Part shown: piece after piece, positions 40,687-52,150 of the stretch | Layout: each line of letters starts with the position of its first letter | How positions within the stretch are numbered: position 1 is the first letter of the stretch | Source: Apostichopus japonicus | Lineage: Eukaryota; Echinodermata; Holothuroidea; Aspidochirotida; Stichopodidae | Length of the DNA stretch: 64,000 bases | Direction of reading: 5' to 3' | Assembly (NCBI RefSeq): GCF_037975245.1 | Contig: NC_092578.1 | Span: 7,531,501 to 7,595,500 of the forward strand | Notes under the pieces: model-generated | What the model was told of the DNA's origin: nothing | Seen by the model: the letters and a program-made list of their open reading frames with translations, nothing else | Databases searched by the model: none | Translations under genes and position numbers: made by a program

Positions 40687-43600
40687 TGAATGAATATGTA
40701 TAAACAAAATATATTTCAATTCATCTGTCAAAGCATATGTATATATCTATGTCTATGCTTGCAAATATGTTGATATATATGATAATCTTATGTAATATAT
40801 ATCAAGTAGAGATGTGCTAATACTTTGTTTTTAATAAATTTCTTCGCTCATAGCTATAAGCCTTAGTATAATGTCTGATTAAATATTTGGTTTGGTTATA
40901 AACATGATTATATCTTTAATAACTACTTTCTAAACATTCATGTTTGATCACTTTTAGGTACTGCTTGGGGCCTGTATGGGACCTACTTTACAATCAAGGA
41001 TTTTCCATCAAAACGAGAGTTTTACTCGGTGTTCGTCCTGTTTGTGATTTTCTGGTTCATGAGTGAACCGGTAGTGGCCTTCCTCTCCACCTTCTGCCTA
41101 CCACTTTACTGCAGGTAAGAATAACACTAATCTTTATTGCAGTCATGACTGCTGTTCAAGAGATTTGATGGTGTTTGCTAAGATGATTCTTTAATTTGCT
41201 TCATTCTCTCGGAGTTAAAGGAGAGGGGGAGGGGTTGAGAAAAAGATGCAAACCTCCCTAAAGGAGAAGTATTGGTCATCTGACCAAAAGAAAAATTCTT
41301 ATCTTATCTTAAAAGCAAAAGCAACTGCACAAAGAGCCCTCAGCTGTTACTAACATTTATGCTTTTAAAAAAAAGATAACTCTACATAGTTTTGGGGATA
41401 TTCTTTGCAATTAACCTGACCTGAAGTTGCGGTTAATCTGTAGTTTTTGCAGTTATGTAGATCTTCATTAGAAAGTTTCTCAAATTTGTAGCCAAATTTA
41501 TTTCTCTGTGTTGATTTGTTACCGTCTTTCTCCCATTGAATATGATCATTAAAAACAAAATGGGTGTCATATTCTATTAACATTTTTCCTTCTTTCTCTA
41601 AACTCACCCACAGGGCCAAATTTGTCTTTGGTTTTGATGTTGGGGTTGTTGCCCTTGGACACTTCATTTTCCTGTGGCTCATCAGGCCTTCATCTACTAA
41701 CACCTTCTTCCCATTTCACCTTAAAACCAACAAGGTTAGGGGTTGAAATATAACATTGACTTCCATCCATATTCTTTTATACTTACTAATGTGTTTGCCT
41801 GAAGAATATGCACATGTAGAGTTGTCCTTATTTATGAATCTATAAATTTCTAATTGTTGGAAACTGCAGTGTGCTCATTCACAGTGTACTTGCTATAAAG
41901 TCTGTTTATGGAACTGAGCAAATCTAACAGGCCTAGTTGTGTGTGTTTTGAGCCAGTATGTTGCTATTTATTCTGGATATATATACTATTTCCCTTCCCT
42001 ACTCATTTACAAAATCCCCAAAAGAACCCCACAGCAGGCTTTGAGTACAAACATGCTACAGTAAGTTTTGATGTTGTACTTCATTTCTCAAATCTCTATT
42101 TGGCTAGCTAATTTTCATTTCACCTAGCCCATTCTGTGTATAGGAATCGGTTTATACACCCCCAGCGCCACCCTGGAGGATAAATAATAAATGCACAAAA
42201 CTCCAATAACATATTCTCCTAACCCTACATGCTACTCTATACAACATAATACAAGCAACAGCATATATATTAGCATTGCAACATTTTGTTTTAGTACTTT
42301 CACTACTGGTCTCTGCTTTCTTTTGTAGGTCAGCTTTGAGTTCCTAAATGAGCTTCAGCCAAAGAACAACTACAGACCAACCACGGAAACATTTGACCTT
42401 TTCCTGGCTAAGAAAGATGACCCTGCCGCTAGTTCAAAGGTTAGCAAGCTCTATTTTTTATTTATAAATTATCTTTAATAGAAATGATGAATAAAGTTAT
42501 AATCCATTCTGTTTTGTCATCTTTAGTCAATTCAAAAGTCAGGCAAACTTGCGACCATTTGTCCTGAAGGGTAACTGACTGAAATGAGTGCTTTAGAGTT
42601 TAGCCATTGATCAAAGGCTAAATGGAAATACAAAATATATTTATCTAGAATGCTGCCTCAAACCGATGTTTACCAGATAAAAACAATTTCCTCTGCTTCA
42701 AAGTGAATGTTCACTGGTAAGGTGTGTCTCTACTGATTTAGGAGTGTTAGCTCAGTGGGAGTGTTAGCTCAGTGGTTAACGCTGATGCCTTTCAATCATA
42801 AGGTCCCCGGTTCTTGATTAATGTATGTCGTTCAGTTACAGAGTTGTTGACAATTAACAATTCATAATCATGGACATTAAATATGAATCTAAGAGACTGA
42901 CTTCTGTCAGCCTGCGGCTTTGATAAGCCAATGAGGCTTCTCTACTTGGGATCAACTTGCACCTGAAAAGTATAACAGCAAAATCAAGAGACGACAGAGA
43001 AGCTAAAAATGACCAGGCCACCCCAACTACCCCCTGAAGAAAGAAGGGATTACTGTAAAACCAATTAGGAAAGTCACATAGCAGTCTTTCATCTTAGTCT
43101 TTCTACTCTTCGGTTTGGTAGGATGACACTAAGAAAACTGTCAAGTCAACCGACGACCAAAAACCATCAAAGGGCTCATACGACATCTTCATGACTGGTA
43201 AACCAGGAACTAAGAACTATGCTGGAGATAAGAGGGTAAACTGCATGGCCAAACTTCCACCTATTGTAAGTAAATTAATTCTAATGGTATTTATGTACTG
43301 TGAATCCACTCAGTAATTGCCATGCAGACATCTAAAATGTGCTAAATCATTCAAACATGTACAAATTAGATATTTTCTTTGACATGTGCAATAGAGTTGG
43401 CATGCTATATTATAGCTTCTGGAGTTTTTGGTCGTCAAAGTATGAAAACAGGATTTGGGGCACAGGCTATGCAAGACAATTTTGTTTCTACTTTTTTTTA
43501 ACTAATATCCTTAGCTGTCGAAAGATTCCTGCCTCCCATTCAGTGATGACCTAACTTAGAAAGTCACATCAATCGATATGGATAATAAAACAGTTGCAAA

Positions 43601-46600
43601 GACTATACAAATATGATATACCTTTCCCCACTCAAAAATGTTAAGGTTATTTTTGGTCACAAAACTGCAGCTAGTGTTGGCTGAATCTACTTACACCAAA
43701 ATCATCTCAGCAACATGGACGAACCCAAATTCAGTTAATTGTGGTTGTTAATTAAGATCTTTATTTTAGCTTACTAAACAAGAATTGTCATGATACTGAT
43801 GTTTCGCTTGCCAGGTTCTTTATAAATCACAGACCTTTTTACTGGATCACAGTTCATAGCTTCAAGTAGGAAATGGTGTTTCTAATAGGCAATGCTAATG
43901 TTGCCTTTTATAGATTCATGATGTAGCCTACTCTTGGTTGGACTATTTTTGGACATTTTGTTGGTGGCTTTGGTGTGGCTCTGTGACATACGCTGAGAAA
44001 CTTGGTGTCTGAACCCTACTATTGGGTATCCTGACAACAATTGGTAGTTTTTAATCAATTGGAGTTTTGTTCAACTTTTCAACGTTGAAATCCAATGTTT
44101 AAATGCAGTATGCACTATACACACCCTAAAGAAATGGTATACCATAAGTAACAATTGCTGATTAGATGTTTGTAAGTACTTGCAACTGTTAACAACTTTG
44201 TTTTGTCATTGCATGCTATTTATCAGATTCAACACAGATTTTTTGTTATTCTTTTTTTTTTGACAGAAAATTAAAATTCCTCTGGAAAGCATGATTAACT
44301 GTCCTGTTGAACCACCAAAGAACCTGCCTGTGAAATACCTTGACGTATGTATAAGTCATAAGAACAGTAAACTTCATTTTGATCATGATCAGAATGAAGT
44401 TTAAATATTTTCAAACAGAAGCTAAATGTGGCACATGTATCACTTTTTGTTCAAAGACTCAAACAAAAAGTAGTGAATCAATAAATAAAGCAATGAAAGC
44501 ATTACAATTCTTTGACATTTTTTTTTTTTTTTCAGGATGAGGTCACTTACACCCCAGTTGAAGACATGAGAGTAACCTACACTGCTGTTGAAGATTTAAG
44601 GATCAAACCTTTGAAGAGCAACAAACGTCAGACATTTCAACAGGTTTGTGTCTTTGCCGGTTGTTACATAAACTCAATTTTTGTATTCACACTGAAATAT
44701 ATCAGTCAGTAGCTATATAGCAGGGTTTCCCTATAAACTTTATTTCCCACGAACCCCCTGTGGATGTTAGAGTTGTCCACATTAAACCCACAACTTTTCG
44801 AGACACGATCTGAGTCATTATTATACTATAACAGTGCTTTGTAAAAGATCAAGTTCATAGTGTAATGTTGTAATAAAAAAAAACAAGAGAAGAAATATAT
44901 TTATGTGACTGTTTTCTCGTGGCAGGTACCAAGGACTACTGCTATGACAAATTATAAGCCAGCTGTCTATGAACCTGATGCGCCTTATGTATCCAACCAT
45001 AAACAACCACAGCCTGATCAGGTGGGTTTAGGTCATTTCTTTACTAGATGACCTAGTTAGAATGGTACAGTATGTACAATACATCCATCAGTATCCTCCA
45101 CTCATGAAGATCATTGAAAATATGTCGCAAGCACTTAAATGCAAGACTCTAGGCAAAATGTTTGGTCTAGAAACAATTTAGTTTGAGGTAAAAGGAAACA
45201 TTTTAGTGCGGGTAATGTTTCTATTATACTATTCTGGTTTTCAAGATATTCACCTAATACTTTGAAGGATCTATTGATCATTTGTGCTTTAATGTTCTTT
45301 CACTATGAAGTTTGAAACATATTGATCATTTCAGAAATACCAAAACTTTTTGAATTTGTCTTCATGCAAGAATGTTAGTGCAGTGTATCAAGAATTATGA
45401 CATCATGTTTCTTAATTCCCAAGCTTCTTTGCTACTATGAAATGTTATTCGTAGGAAATGTCATTCCACAGTCAAATGTTTCAAAATGTATATTTTTTTA
45501 AATGGGTATTTTTTTTTTATTATTTACTTTCTAGGCTCTGAACTTAGGAAAACATTGTGGACCTAACAGTTCAGAGTTGAAGGTAGAAAAGAAACTGCAG
45601 CGACAATCAGAGGTAAGATATCTTATTATTTAATTTGAGTCCATAGAAATATTAAAGGCCGCATCCTTTTGGCAAACAAGTGATAACAAAGTTCTTGTTC
45701 TATATGGATTGGCGTATTCAGCATTGGGAGGTGTTGGTGTCTAATACAAACAGAGGGCAGCTACCTAACCCAGTACAGTAGCAAATAATAATAATAACAA
45801 AATGACACATTCCAATTGGACTTTATCTGTATACCTGGAATAACTGTTTATCAAGTTATATCTGGCTTTATATGGCCAGATAAAACTTAATCTGCATATA
45901 TCTGGATTGACTACATATCCAGTTTCTGGCTTTATATGGCCAGATAAAACTTAATCTGGATTGACTCTATATCCAGTTATATCTGGCTTTATATGGCCAG
46001 ATAAAACGTGATCTGCATATCTGGATTAACTCTATATCAAGTTATATCTGGCTTTACATGGCCAGATAAAACTTTATCTGCATATCTGGATTGACTACAT
46101 ATCCAGTTATATATGACTTTATATGGCCAGATAAACTTTTATCTGCATATCTGGATTGACTACATATCCAGTTATATCTGGCTTTATATGGCCAGATAAA
46201 ACTTAATCTGCATATCTGGATTGACTACATATCCAGTTATATCTGGCTTTATATGGCCAGATAAAACTTAATCTGCATATCTGGATTGACTACATATCCA
46301 GTTATATCTGGCTTTATATGGCCAGATAAAACTTTATCTGCATATCTGGATTGACTCTATATCAAGTTATATCTGTCCTTATATGGCCAGAAAAAAAAAC
46401 TTAATCTGCATATCTGGATTGACTACATATCAAGTTATATCTTTCTTTATATGGCCAGATAAAACTTTATCTGTATATCTGGATTGACTACATATCCAGT
46501 TATATATGGCTTTATATGGCCAGATAAAACTTTATCTGTATATCTGGAATAACTGCATATCAAGTTATATCTGGCTTTATATGGCCAGATAAAGGTTTGA

Positions 46601-49600
46601 TATGGCCAGATTAAACCAGACACAAAGCCAGATCTGGGATTTTGGTAAGGGTAAAAAACATATATATTGCCAAATTATTTTCTTAGAATTTTGATAGAGG
46701 AGAGATGTTGTACATTTCAAGGATGCAGGGAGTGGTCCGGGGGAGGTTGGTGGGCAGATTATTTGTTGGTTTACTCTGATGGTTTACTCTTGAAGCTGAA
46801 AGAACCTTTATTGGTTGTTCTTAGAATTTATAAAACAACAACCGGAAGACCAGGAGAGAAGAGGTATCAAAAACATTCAGCAACCTTGAAAGAGATTTCC
46901 AGTAATTTATCTTCTTTTTTTTACAGTAATAGCTCTCTTTGCAAAATGGGATAAAAAAATGTATGAAGAGGACATCTTATATTATCATTAAAAAGTGACT
47001 GATTAATTACCAAAAAATGAAACCATTTTGAAATATAATTTTGTCCTGTGTTCAGTTCACTCTTAGACAGTACAGTACTACATCAACTCTCATTAAATCA
47101 GCAATGTTAAATAAAGATAAAAGAAGGAAGATCTTGCACTATTTGTTGTTGTTGTTGTTGCAGGCTCAGAAGAGAGGAAAGCTTTGCGGACCTCTAGCTT
47201 TTGGGTTTCAAGTGGAAAATGAACTGCAGCATGGATCAGCGGTAAGATTTCATATCACATTTACCATCATAGCGGTGTCTTGGAGAATGTATCTATAACC
47301 TGAAGCCAGTGACTTGGTTATAAAAGTGACTGTATAAGCAGCCTCATCTTGAGTGTGTTGTGGATACAGTGTAACTCCCTACTGTGTATTACATCTGACC
47401 AACCATTATGTAGTGATAATTATAACTGATTGGCAGTTCAGTCTAATCATGTTAGGATGACTGCACTTTGTTTGCAGTATATATTTTCATAGCTACCAAC
47501 AAAACTAACATTAGATGAAAAAGTCCATGTGGCCATCAGGTGGGGGGCGGGGGGGGGGGGAGAGGAACGGTGTACCAAGTGGGAAGCACACTTACCTTCT
47601 GCTAAGTATGGTCACCAAGGTACAGACGAGTAATACCGTACAGCATGTCATTGATACTCATGTATTGATAAGGTTACATGAGGAGACATGGCTTAGTATT
47701 ATTCAAATCACAGTTAGCTGATAGGTTGTTGCATGCTTTTAGTTAAAATGTAAAATAGTTGGTCATAGCTGCAGCTGTGAGTTAAACCATAATGATCATA
47801 GCTAATACAGCTAGTTGTGCTGTGATTGCAAAACATACATGATGTGGACATGTAACCCTCTAATAGCATTCTGATCAAGTGGTTAAAGAAATGGACTTGT
47901 GATCTAAGGACTGACTACAGGGTACTATATGTGGATACTTTTACTGCCATATTATGGCTGCATGCTTTAAGATGTCCCCCCTCCTCCCCTGCCGGGAGGG
48001 GACAGGTAGACGGGGCGAGCTGTAGTACCCTAGAAGAGACCACTATCTGAATTGTTCACTCAGTGTTGTGTACATGTGTGTAACAAGGTACCAGTGGCCA
48101 TGCAGGGGTTAATTACTGTTATAATGGTGTGTGAGAAGGCCTTGCGTGCGTATGGTTTTGATACATGATTGTAAGCAATCCTTTGCAGAATTTCAAGTCC
48201 TACTTTCATGTAATAGTGTGAACTGTGTTCAAGGTCAATGTTGTCTTCAAGTGTGGTGATTACACATAAAAGAAAAAAAATTACACATTTGTTTATTAAT
48301 TTGATTTGAAAGATACTTGAAAATGTAACGATGTGTTTTCATACATATAGACAATTTCAAAATGAAAGCTTTAAGAACTAATTCATAGTTATTGTCATTC
48401 CTTTTCTTTTTTTGTTTGTTTTTACTTATACAGACTAATAATACAGAGGATTTGGGTGCAGCAAAGAGGAGAATTCAAGAAATGGTGAGTTTAGTAGGTT
48501 GTCTTCAAAAGATTTAAAATATAAAGCATAATACTATTATTAATATTATTATTATTATTATTTTACCACATTTATATAGCGCTCTTTTCTTTTTAAGCAT
48601 GTTCAAGAGTGCTTTTCAATGACAACAAAATGACAAAACCCTTCAAATATGAATATGAAGAATAAAATTGACACAGCTCAAATATTAATATAAAAAATAT
48701 AAATATATACAAATGAAGGAATAATTTAAAAAATAATATGTGACATGAAAAGACAATTTTTGTAATGAAAACAGTGCCCTTTTTTGTAAATTATATACAC
48801 CATGTTTACAGGTCCCTAACTTCCAAGTGCAATAAAATTAAACAAGAACAGTTTCATTTTCAAGTGTATACGAGTAGGCTTTCTAATGTGCTTCATTGCT
48901 ACAACAATCTAGCCAATGCATTGCATTCAAATATTGTGAAACGACCATTGTTTTACTGTAAGAGCGAACAATGTTTAGTTCATTGGTCTAGCTGCTTTTA
49001 AGTATCTCTTCACATCAAAAATGGCACTGTATGGCATATACTGTAGATTTAGTATCAGGTTTGGCATTTTGAAAAGTCAACTCATTTTTATTTGGGTGTG
49101 TGATGCATCTGTTTGTGGCACTATTGCTATGAAAGTACAGTCGATTTTGTAGTAACGTCAACCATTTTGTCTGCCAGCTGCTAGCCCAGAGACATTAAGT
49201 GATTAACAGAAAAACTAGCTGCTCTCGTGTCACTGGATGCAATTTCAAGTCTTTGTGACAAGAGGAATTGCCACACTGGTTATAGTGCATTAGGAATAGA
49301 GTGCAAGTCATTTATGTTTGTGTTTACTGTTTGTGATTATTTTAACATCACGTTTGTTTAAATTTATAAAATCCCCCTCCTGTAGTCTGCATAATACCCC
49401 CCTTTTCTTGTGGTTAATTTCAACCAACATGACTTAAAGGCATTGAAGACTTGCCCCAAACAGCGTGCCGCAATCTTTAAAAAGTTAACTTTCTGTTGCT
49501 TGCAAATGAAGTTTTTCTCTTGTCGCTAAAAATTGCAGACAGTAATGAAATGTGATACCTTGTTATCTTTAGCTAGACCTGAGATGTCCATCGCTGTATC

Positions 49601-50457
49601 GTTTGTACACTGTGCTGTGGGTATTGACCGCAGCTGTATGTACTGACTGTACACTAGTGTCTAATTACCAACGGTAGCAAGCTGTGTGTGTATTTTCTGG
49701 GATCGATGGTGGTGTCTAACACTTCTGTTACACCTCATTCGAAACTAGGTCAGATTACCTGCATTAGACATTTCTTTTTGCAGGAGTCTTCACACCCTTT
49801 AAATGAACCTACATAGATCACACCTCCTAAACTTGTCATCTTGTATGGTCAGAGGGCTCAGGCTGGAGATACATTCCACTCAGTAATGATCTATTAGTAT
49901 ATAAGTGCATGAACTTGAAAGTAGTTCCAACAAATTTCGGTTTTTGTTATCTCTACCCTAAGTAAGTGGAGATAAAAAGTAATTACAGGCTTGTGATTAT
50001 TCAGTTCAACTCAGGAGGTGCTTGATGATGCATTAACTGTTAGTCCTGTCAATGAACTAAAAAGGAAATAGATGGGAGATCGGTTTGAAAAGCTTTACCG
50101 GGAGTATAGAGCTCATATTTATAATAGTCTTGTTTTGAGTCACAGGTTTAAGTAATAAAATAGTGCATATTTAAATATTTTGTATGTATGTATGTAAAAT
50201 ATGCACCCAGTGCAGGGCATCATCAGTACCTAGTGAATTATACGTCTTCATTTCCGCAGAGGGCTGCTTTGGCAAAGCAAGAGATGGAATACCAGAGGAA
50301 ATTGAGCGAAGCAAACTGTGACAGCCTGGTCGGATCTGAGATGGACGTAGAAAGAGGAGACATGTACGTTACTGTTAAGAAGAAGAAGAAGAAGAGAAAC
50401 CCAATTCACAAAGCTCAAAAAGTATTAGGAATGAAAAAATCATCAGAGCAGCGGTAA
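33309..50457 (+). CDS. TMEM145/GPR180-like seven-transmembrane protein with long modular tail (gene D, twenty exons)
   Basis: Exons: 33309..33422, 34642..34719, 35043..35123, 37403..37486, 38066..38240, 38521..38592, 39172..39321, 39684..39762, 40081..40247, 40958..41114, 41614..41734, 42329..42439, 43122..43265, 44267..44344, 44536..44643, 44926..45021, 45535..45612, 47164..47241, 48434..48484, 50260..50457. They give 739 residues in one frame. Seen: signal peptide, ectodomain with FLGRF, YCCPDI and FSADE, seven hydrophobic spans (exons 6-11), and RPSSTN before the tail. These match TMEM145/GPR180 (intimal-thickness-receptor-related, GpcrRhopsn4 domain), a GOST-type membrane family found mainly on secretory-pathway or cell-surface membranes. 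Known relatives are about 440-500 residues long; the extra 314 residues are exons 12-20. Family assignment is firm; choosing between TMEM145 and GPR180 needs a tree. Confidence 0.85.
33733..34210. repeat. GCGAAGTTCGG-type inverted repeats in gene D intron 1
   Basis: CGAAGTTCGG-like blocks at 33738, 33941, 34177 and 34190 occur in both orientations (GCGAAGTTCGGACAC and GTGCCCGAACTTCGC). A foldback element with an internal duplication is likely. Confidence 0.45.
36195..36843. mobile_element. Foldback element with 8-bp target duplication
   Basis: Perfect flanking GTGGCAAG repeats (36187-36194 and 36844-36851). Ends are CATCGAGGTAAAT and its inverse ATTTACCTCGATG. The arms extend about 100 bp and include CCATGCATGGAGGGTCATGT against its complement near 36770. 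The 8-bp duplication suggests hAT mobilisation. No coding content. Confidence 0.8.
36866..37185 (+). mobile_element. tRNA-derived SINE with LINE-like tail
   Basis: The head has a pol III A box (TGGCTAAGGCATCGG) and B box (GGTTCGATTCC). The body includes TGGGCAAGATGCTTTATCTC. The 3' end reads TGTAAAGCACCTTGAGACC, then AAAGCGCTATATAAA and a short (TTA)n. That tail type is shared by widespread invertebrate SINEs and resembles the LINE tail at 50.8 kb. Confidence 0.75.
38521..41734 (+). CDS. Gene D exons 6-11: seven-transmembrane core
   Basis: Residues 178-426. Approximate spans: TM1 in exon 6 (SLVFTVLLGLMFLVGLIF), TM2 in exon 7 (LLLHTTGILILACGW), TM3 in exon 8 (VVFASMLVLMSKG), TM4 in exon 9 (FVVFVTGFSICHVTLYII), TM5 across exons 9-10 (LGLIGIRIVGTAWGLY), TM6 in exon 10 (FVLFVIFWFMSEPVVAFL), TM7 in exon 11 (VGVVALGHFIFLWLIRP). 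KMLHVTF before TM2, SKGYTITR after TM3 and TRP/RP-S-x-N after TM7 are family-like. Boundary phases between exons 5 and 11 are 1, 1, 1, 2, 1, 2. Confidence 0.85.
39833..39866. repeat. (TA)n microsatellite in gene D intron 8
   Basis: About 34 bp of TA repeat. Confidence 0.9.
40609..40686. repeat. (TA)n microsatellite in gene D intron 9
   Basis: About 78 bp of TA repeat. Confidence 0.95.
42329..50457 (+). CDS. Gene D exons 12-20: long cytoplasmic tail built of phase-0 exons
   Basis: Residues 427-739, no membrane span and no domain I recognise. Exon lengths before the last are 111, 144, 78, 108, 96, 78, 78 and 51 nt, all multiples of three, and every junction is phase 0, so any exon can be skipped without a frameshift. 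Exons 12 and 13 share TFDLFLAKK / SYDIFMTGK. Exon 15 has an internal repeat VTYTPVEDMR / VTYTAVEDLR. Exons 17 and 18 are both 78 nt and share GK-x-CGP, then VE and LQ. The last exon is charged, with a run of six Lys near its middle. The tail is probably disordered and regulated by splicing; that is inference. Confidence 0.78.
42738..42955 (+). mobile_element. tRNA-derived SINE (second family), diverged copy
   Basis: Starts GGAGTGTTAGCTCAGTGG with this 17-bp head repeated in tandem. It continues with CAATCATAAGGTCCCCGGTT, AAGAGACTGACTTCTGTCAG and GGCTTTGATAAGCCAATGAG. The same family is at 51386-51605 and, inverted, at 55780-55899. The B box is partly lost. Confidence 0.75.
45845..46640. repeat. 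65-bp minisatellite, about twelve copies, in gene D intron 17
   Basis: TCTGGCTTTA-type starts recur at 45861, 45925, 45982, 46047, 46112, 46177, 46242, 46307 and 46372, mostly 65 bp apart. Each unit contains two small inverted repeats, TATCTGG...CCAGATA and CTGGAT...ATCCAG. Confidence 0.92.
48541..48745 (-). mobile_element. LINE 3' tail fragment in gene D intron 19
   Basis: Homologous to 50800-50926: ACCACATTTATATAGCGC, AAGCATGTTCAAGAG and AATGACAACAAAATGACAAA. On the minus strand it ends in a (TAA)n tail (the TTA run at 48541-48563). No RT frame remains. Confidence 0.7.
49434..49803. mobile_element. Short terminal-inverted-repeat element, copy 2
   Basis: Inverted relative to the copy at 8.5 kb. 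The ends TTAAAGGCATTGAAGACT and AGTCTTCACACCCTTTAAA correspond to it. It lies in the last intron of gene D. Confidence 0.65.
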
Positions 50458-50495
50458 ATTAAAAACGCACCTTAAAACAACGCAAATAGTTTAAA

Positions 50496-50501
50496 AATAA
50501 A
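50496..50501 (+). terminator. Polyadenylation signal of gene D
   Basis: AATAAA starts 39 nt after the TAA of the last coding exon. More A-rich sequence follows, and other AATAAA-like hexamers occur within 200 nt, so alternative ends are possible. Confidence 0.5.
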
Positions 50502-50899
50502 CATTTGTTGCAAAACTAATATATTAATGACAAACATTGACAAAAATGCTGCATAAATAAATCAATTGATAAAATGGTGCTAAATTTGACTAAAAACTAA
50601 CAAATAATAATGAAATGTAAAACTTTAAATTGAGCTAAATAAGAAAAGTAAAATAAAATATATTGTTGAGTACTTTGTCTTTTTTTTTTATAACCTATTT
50701 GGTCACCATTTGATCAGGAATTTTGAAGAGTTTGAAGAGAATACTCAGACTAGTTACAATTAGGGTGTGTCTTGTTAATTGGCAATTTTGTATTTAATTT
50801 ACCACATTTATATAGCGCACTTTTCATGCTTAAGCATGTTCAAGAGCGCTTTACAATGACAACAAAATGACAAAACCCTTAAAATATGAATATGAAGAA

Positions 50900-51420
50900 T
50901 AAAATGGATGCAGCTTAAATATTTATATACTAGTGGAGTGTTTTACTAGTGGAGTGTTAGCTCAGTGGTTAACGCAGGTGCCTTCCAATCATAAGAATAA
51001 AATGGATGCAGCTTAAATAGTAATATACTAGTGGAGTGTTTTACTAGTAGGGGGTTAGCTCAGTGGTTAACGCCAGTGCCTTCCAATCATAAGAATAAAA
51101 TGGATGCAGCTTAAATATTAATATACTAGTGGAGTGTTTTACTAGTGGAGTGTTAGCTCAGTGGTTAACGCCGGTGCCTTCCAATCATAAGAATAAAATG
51201 GATGCAGCTTAAATATTAATATACTAGTGGAGTGTTTTACTAGTGGAGTGTTTTACTAGTGGAGTGTTTTACTAGTGGAGTGTTAGCTCAGTGGTTAATG
51301 CCGGTGCCTTCCAATCATAAGAATAAAATGGATGCAGCTTAAATATTAATATACTAGTGGAGTGTTTTACTAGTGGAGTGTTAGCTCAGTGGTTAACGCG
51401 CCGGTGCCTTCCAATCATAA
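50900..51420. repeat. 98-bp tandem repeat made of LINE UTR plus SINE head
   Basis: CAGCTTAAAT recurs at 50911, 51009, 51107, 51205 and 51335: three steps of 98 bp and one of 130 bp. The long step holds two extra copies of the 16-mer ACTAGTGGAGTGTTTT. Each unit joins GAATAAAATGGATGCAGC (LINE UTR) to GTTAGCTCAGTGGTTAACGC (SINE A-box region) and CCAATCATAAG. Confidence 0.9.
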
Positions 51421-51605
51421 GGTCCCCGGTTCGAGTCACTTCAAGATTAATCTATGTCGTCCATGCAGTTACAAAGTTGTTGACAATTGACAATTCATAA
51501 TCATGGACGTTAAGTATGAATGTAAGAGACTGACTTCGGTCAGCTTGCGGCTTTGATAAGCCAACGAGGCTTCTTCGCGAGTTCCTGCTTGCAGGAGGAT
51601 CTAAA
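51386..51605 (+). mobile_element. tRNA-derived SINE (second family), most complete copy
   Basis: The head has A box TTAGCTCAGTGGTTAACGC and B box GGTTCGAGTC. The body includes AGAGACTGACTTCGGTCAG and GGCTTTGATAAGCC, both with hairpin symmetry, and it runs into a CATA tail. Confidence 0.8.
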
Positions 51606-51743
51606 ATACATACATACATACACGCATACATGCATACATACATACATACATACATACATACATACATACATACATACATACATACACCCATACATACATA
51701 CATACATACATACATACATACACGCATACATACATACATACAT
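51606..51743. repeat. (CATA)n microsatellite, tail of the SINE
   Basis: About 34 units with a few CG and CC variants. It directly follows the SINE 3' end, so it probably grew from the SINE tail. Confidence 0.93.
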
Positions 51744-52150
51744 ATAAAAATATATATATAAACTAAGGAATAATTTTAAAACAATATAGATTTACAGTGA
51801 AATTCATAAAAAGAAAAAGTGAGTTATAAGTAATTTCTTAGAAGTGGCGAATGTTTTGGCATCACAGATATTATTTGGCAGTGCATTCCATAGCTTGCCA
51901 GCAGCAAAGTTAAATTGTCTGTCGCAGTATGTAGCAGTCCTTACTCTGGGGACCACTAGTGTAAGGGAATTGGCCGATCTCAATGTTCTGTTAGGCTTGT
52001 ACACAGTTAGCATATCATTTCACAGAAATTGAAGTAAAGGCTGTACGGTGTGAGGGTTCAAGTAGCGCATTATTCATATTATTGAATTATTGAACCTAGT
52101 AGATAGATTAAAAATGTAACGTTTTAGGACATTCCACTCGGTATAATGAT

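Larger units (their letters stand above)
50795..52150 (-). mobile_element. Truncated non-LTR retrotransposon (LINE), 3' end
   Basis: On the minus strand, 52013..51804 encodes VPRVRTATYCDRQFNFAAGKLWNALPNNI..AKTF. This is the pattern (R-F--AAPKLWNSLP--IR) found at the C-terminus of many CR1/Jockey-group RT proteins. It is followed by a 3' UTR ending in GTAAAGCGCTCTTGAACATG and GCGCTATATAAATGTGG. Upstream RT sequence carries stops. The UTR is interrupted by the 98-bp repeat, SINE and CATA array. Confidence 0.7.

Noticed and set aside
42035-42060. Possible micro-exon (frame reading GFEYKHAT, GTAAGT donor) in gene D intron 11
   Set aside because: 26 nt (or 23 nt with the other acceptor) between two phase-0 exons would shift the frame; exon 11 joins exon 12 directly without it.
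45845-46640. CRISPR-like repeat array
   Set aside because: Units are directly adjacent with no unique spacers, and the genome is eukaryotic.
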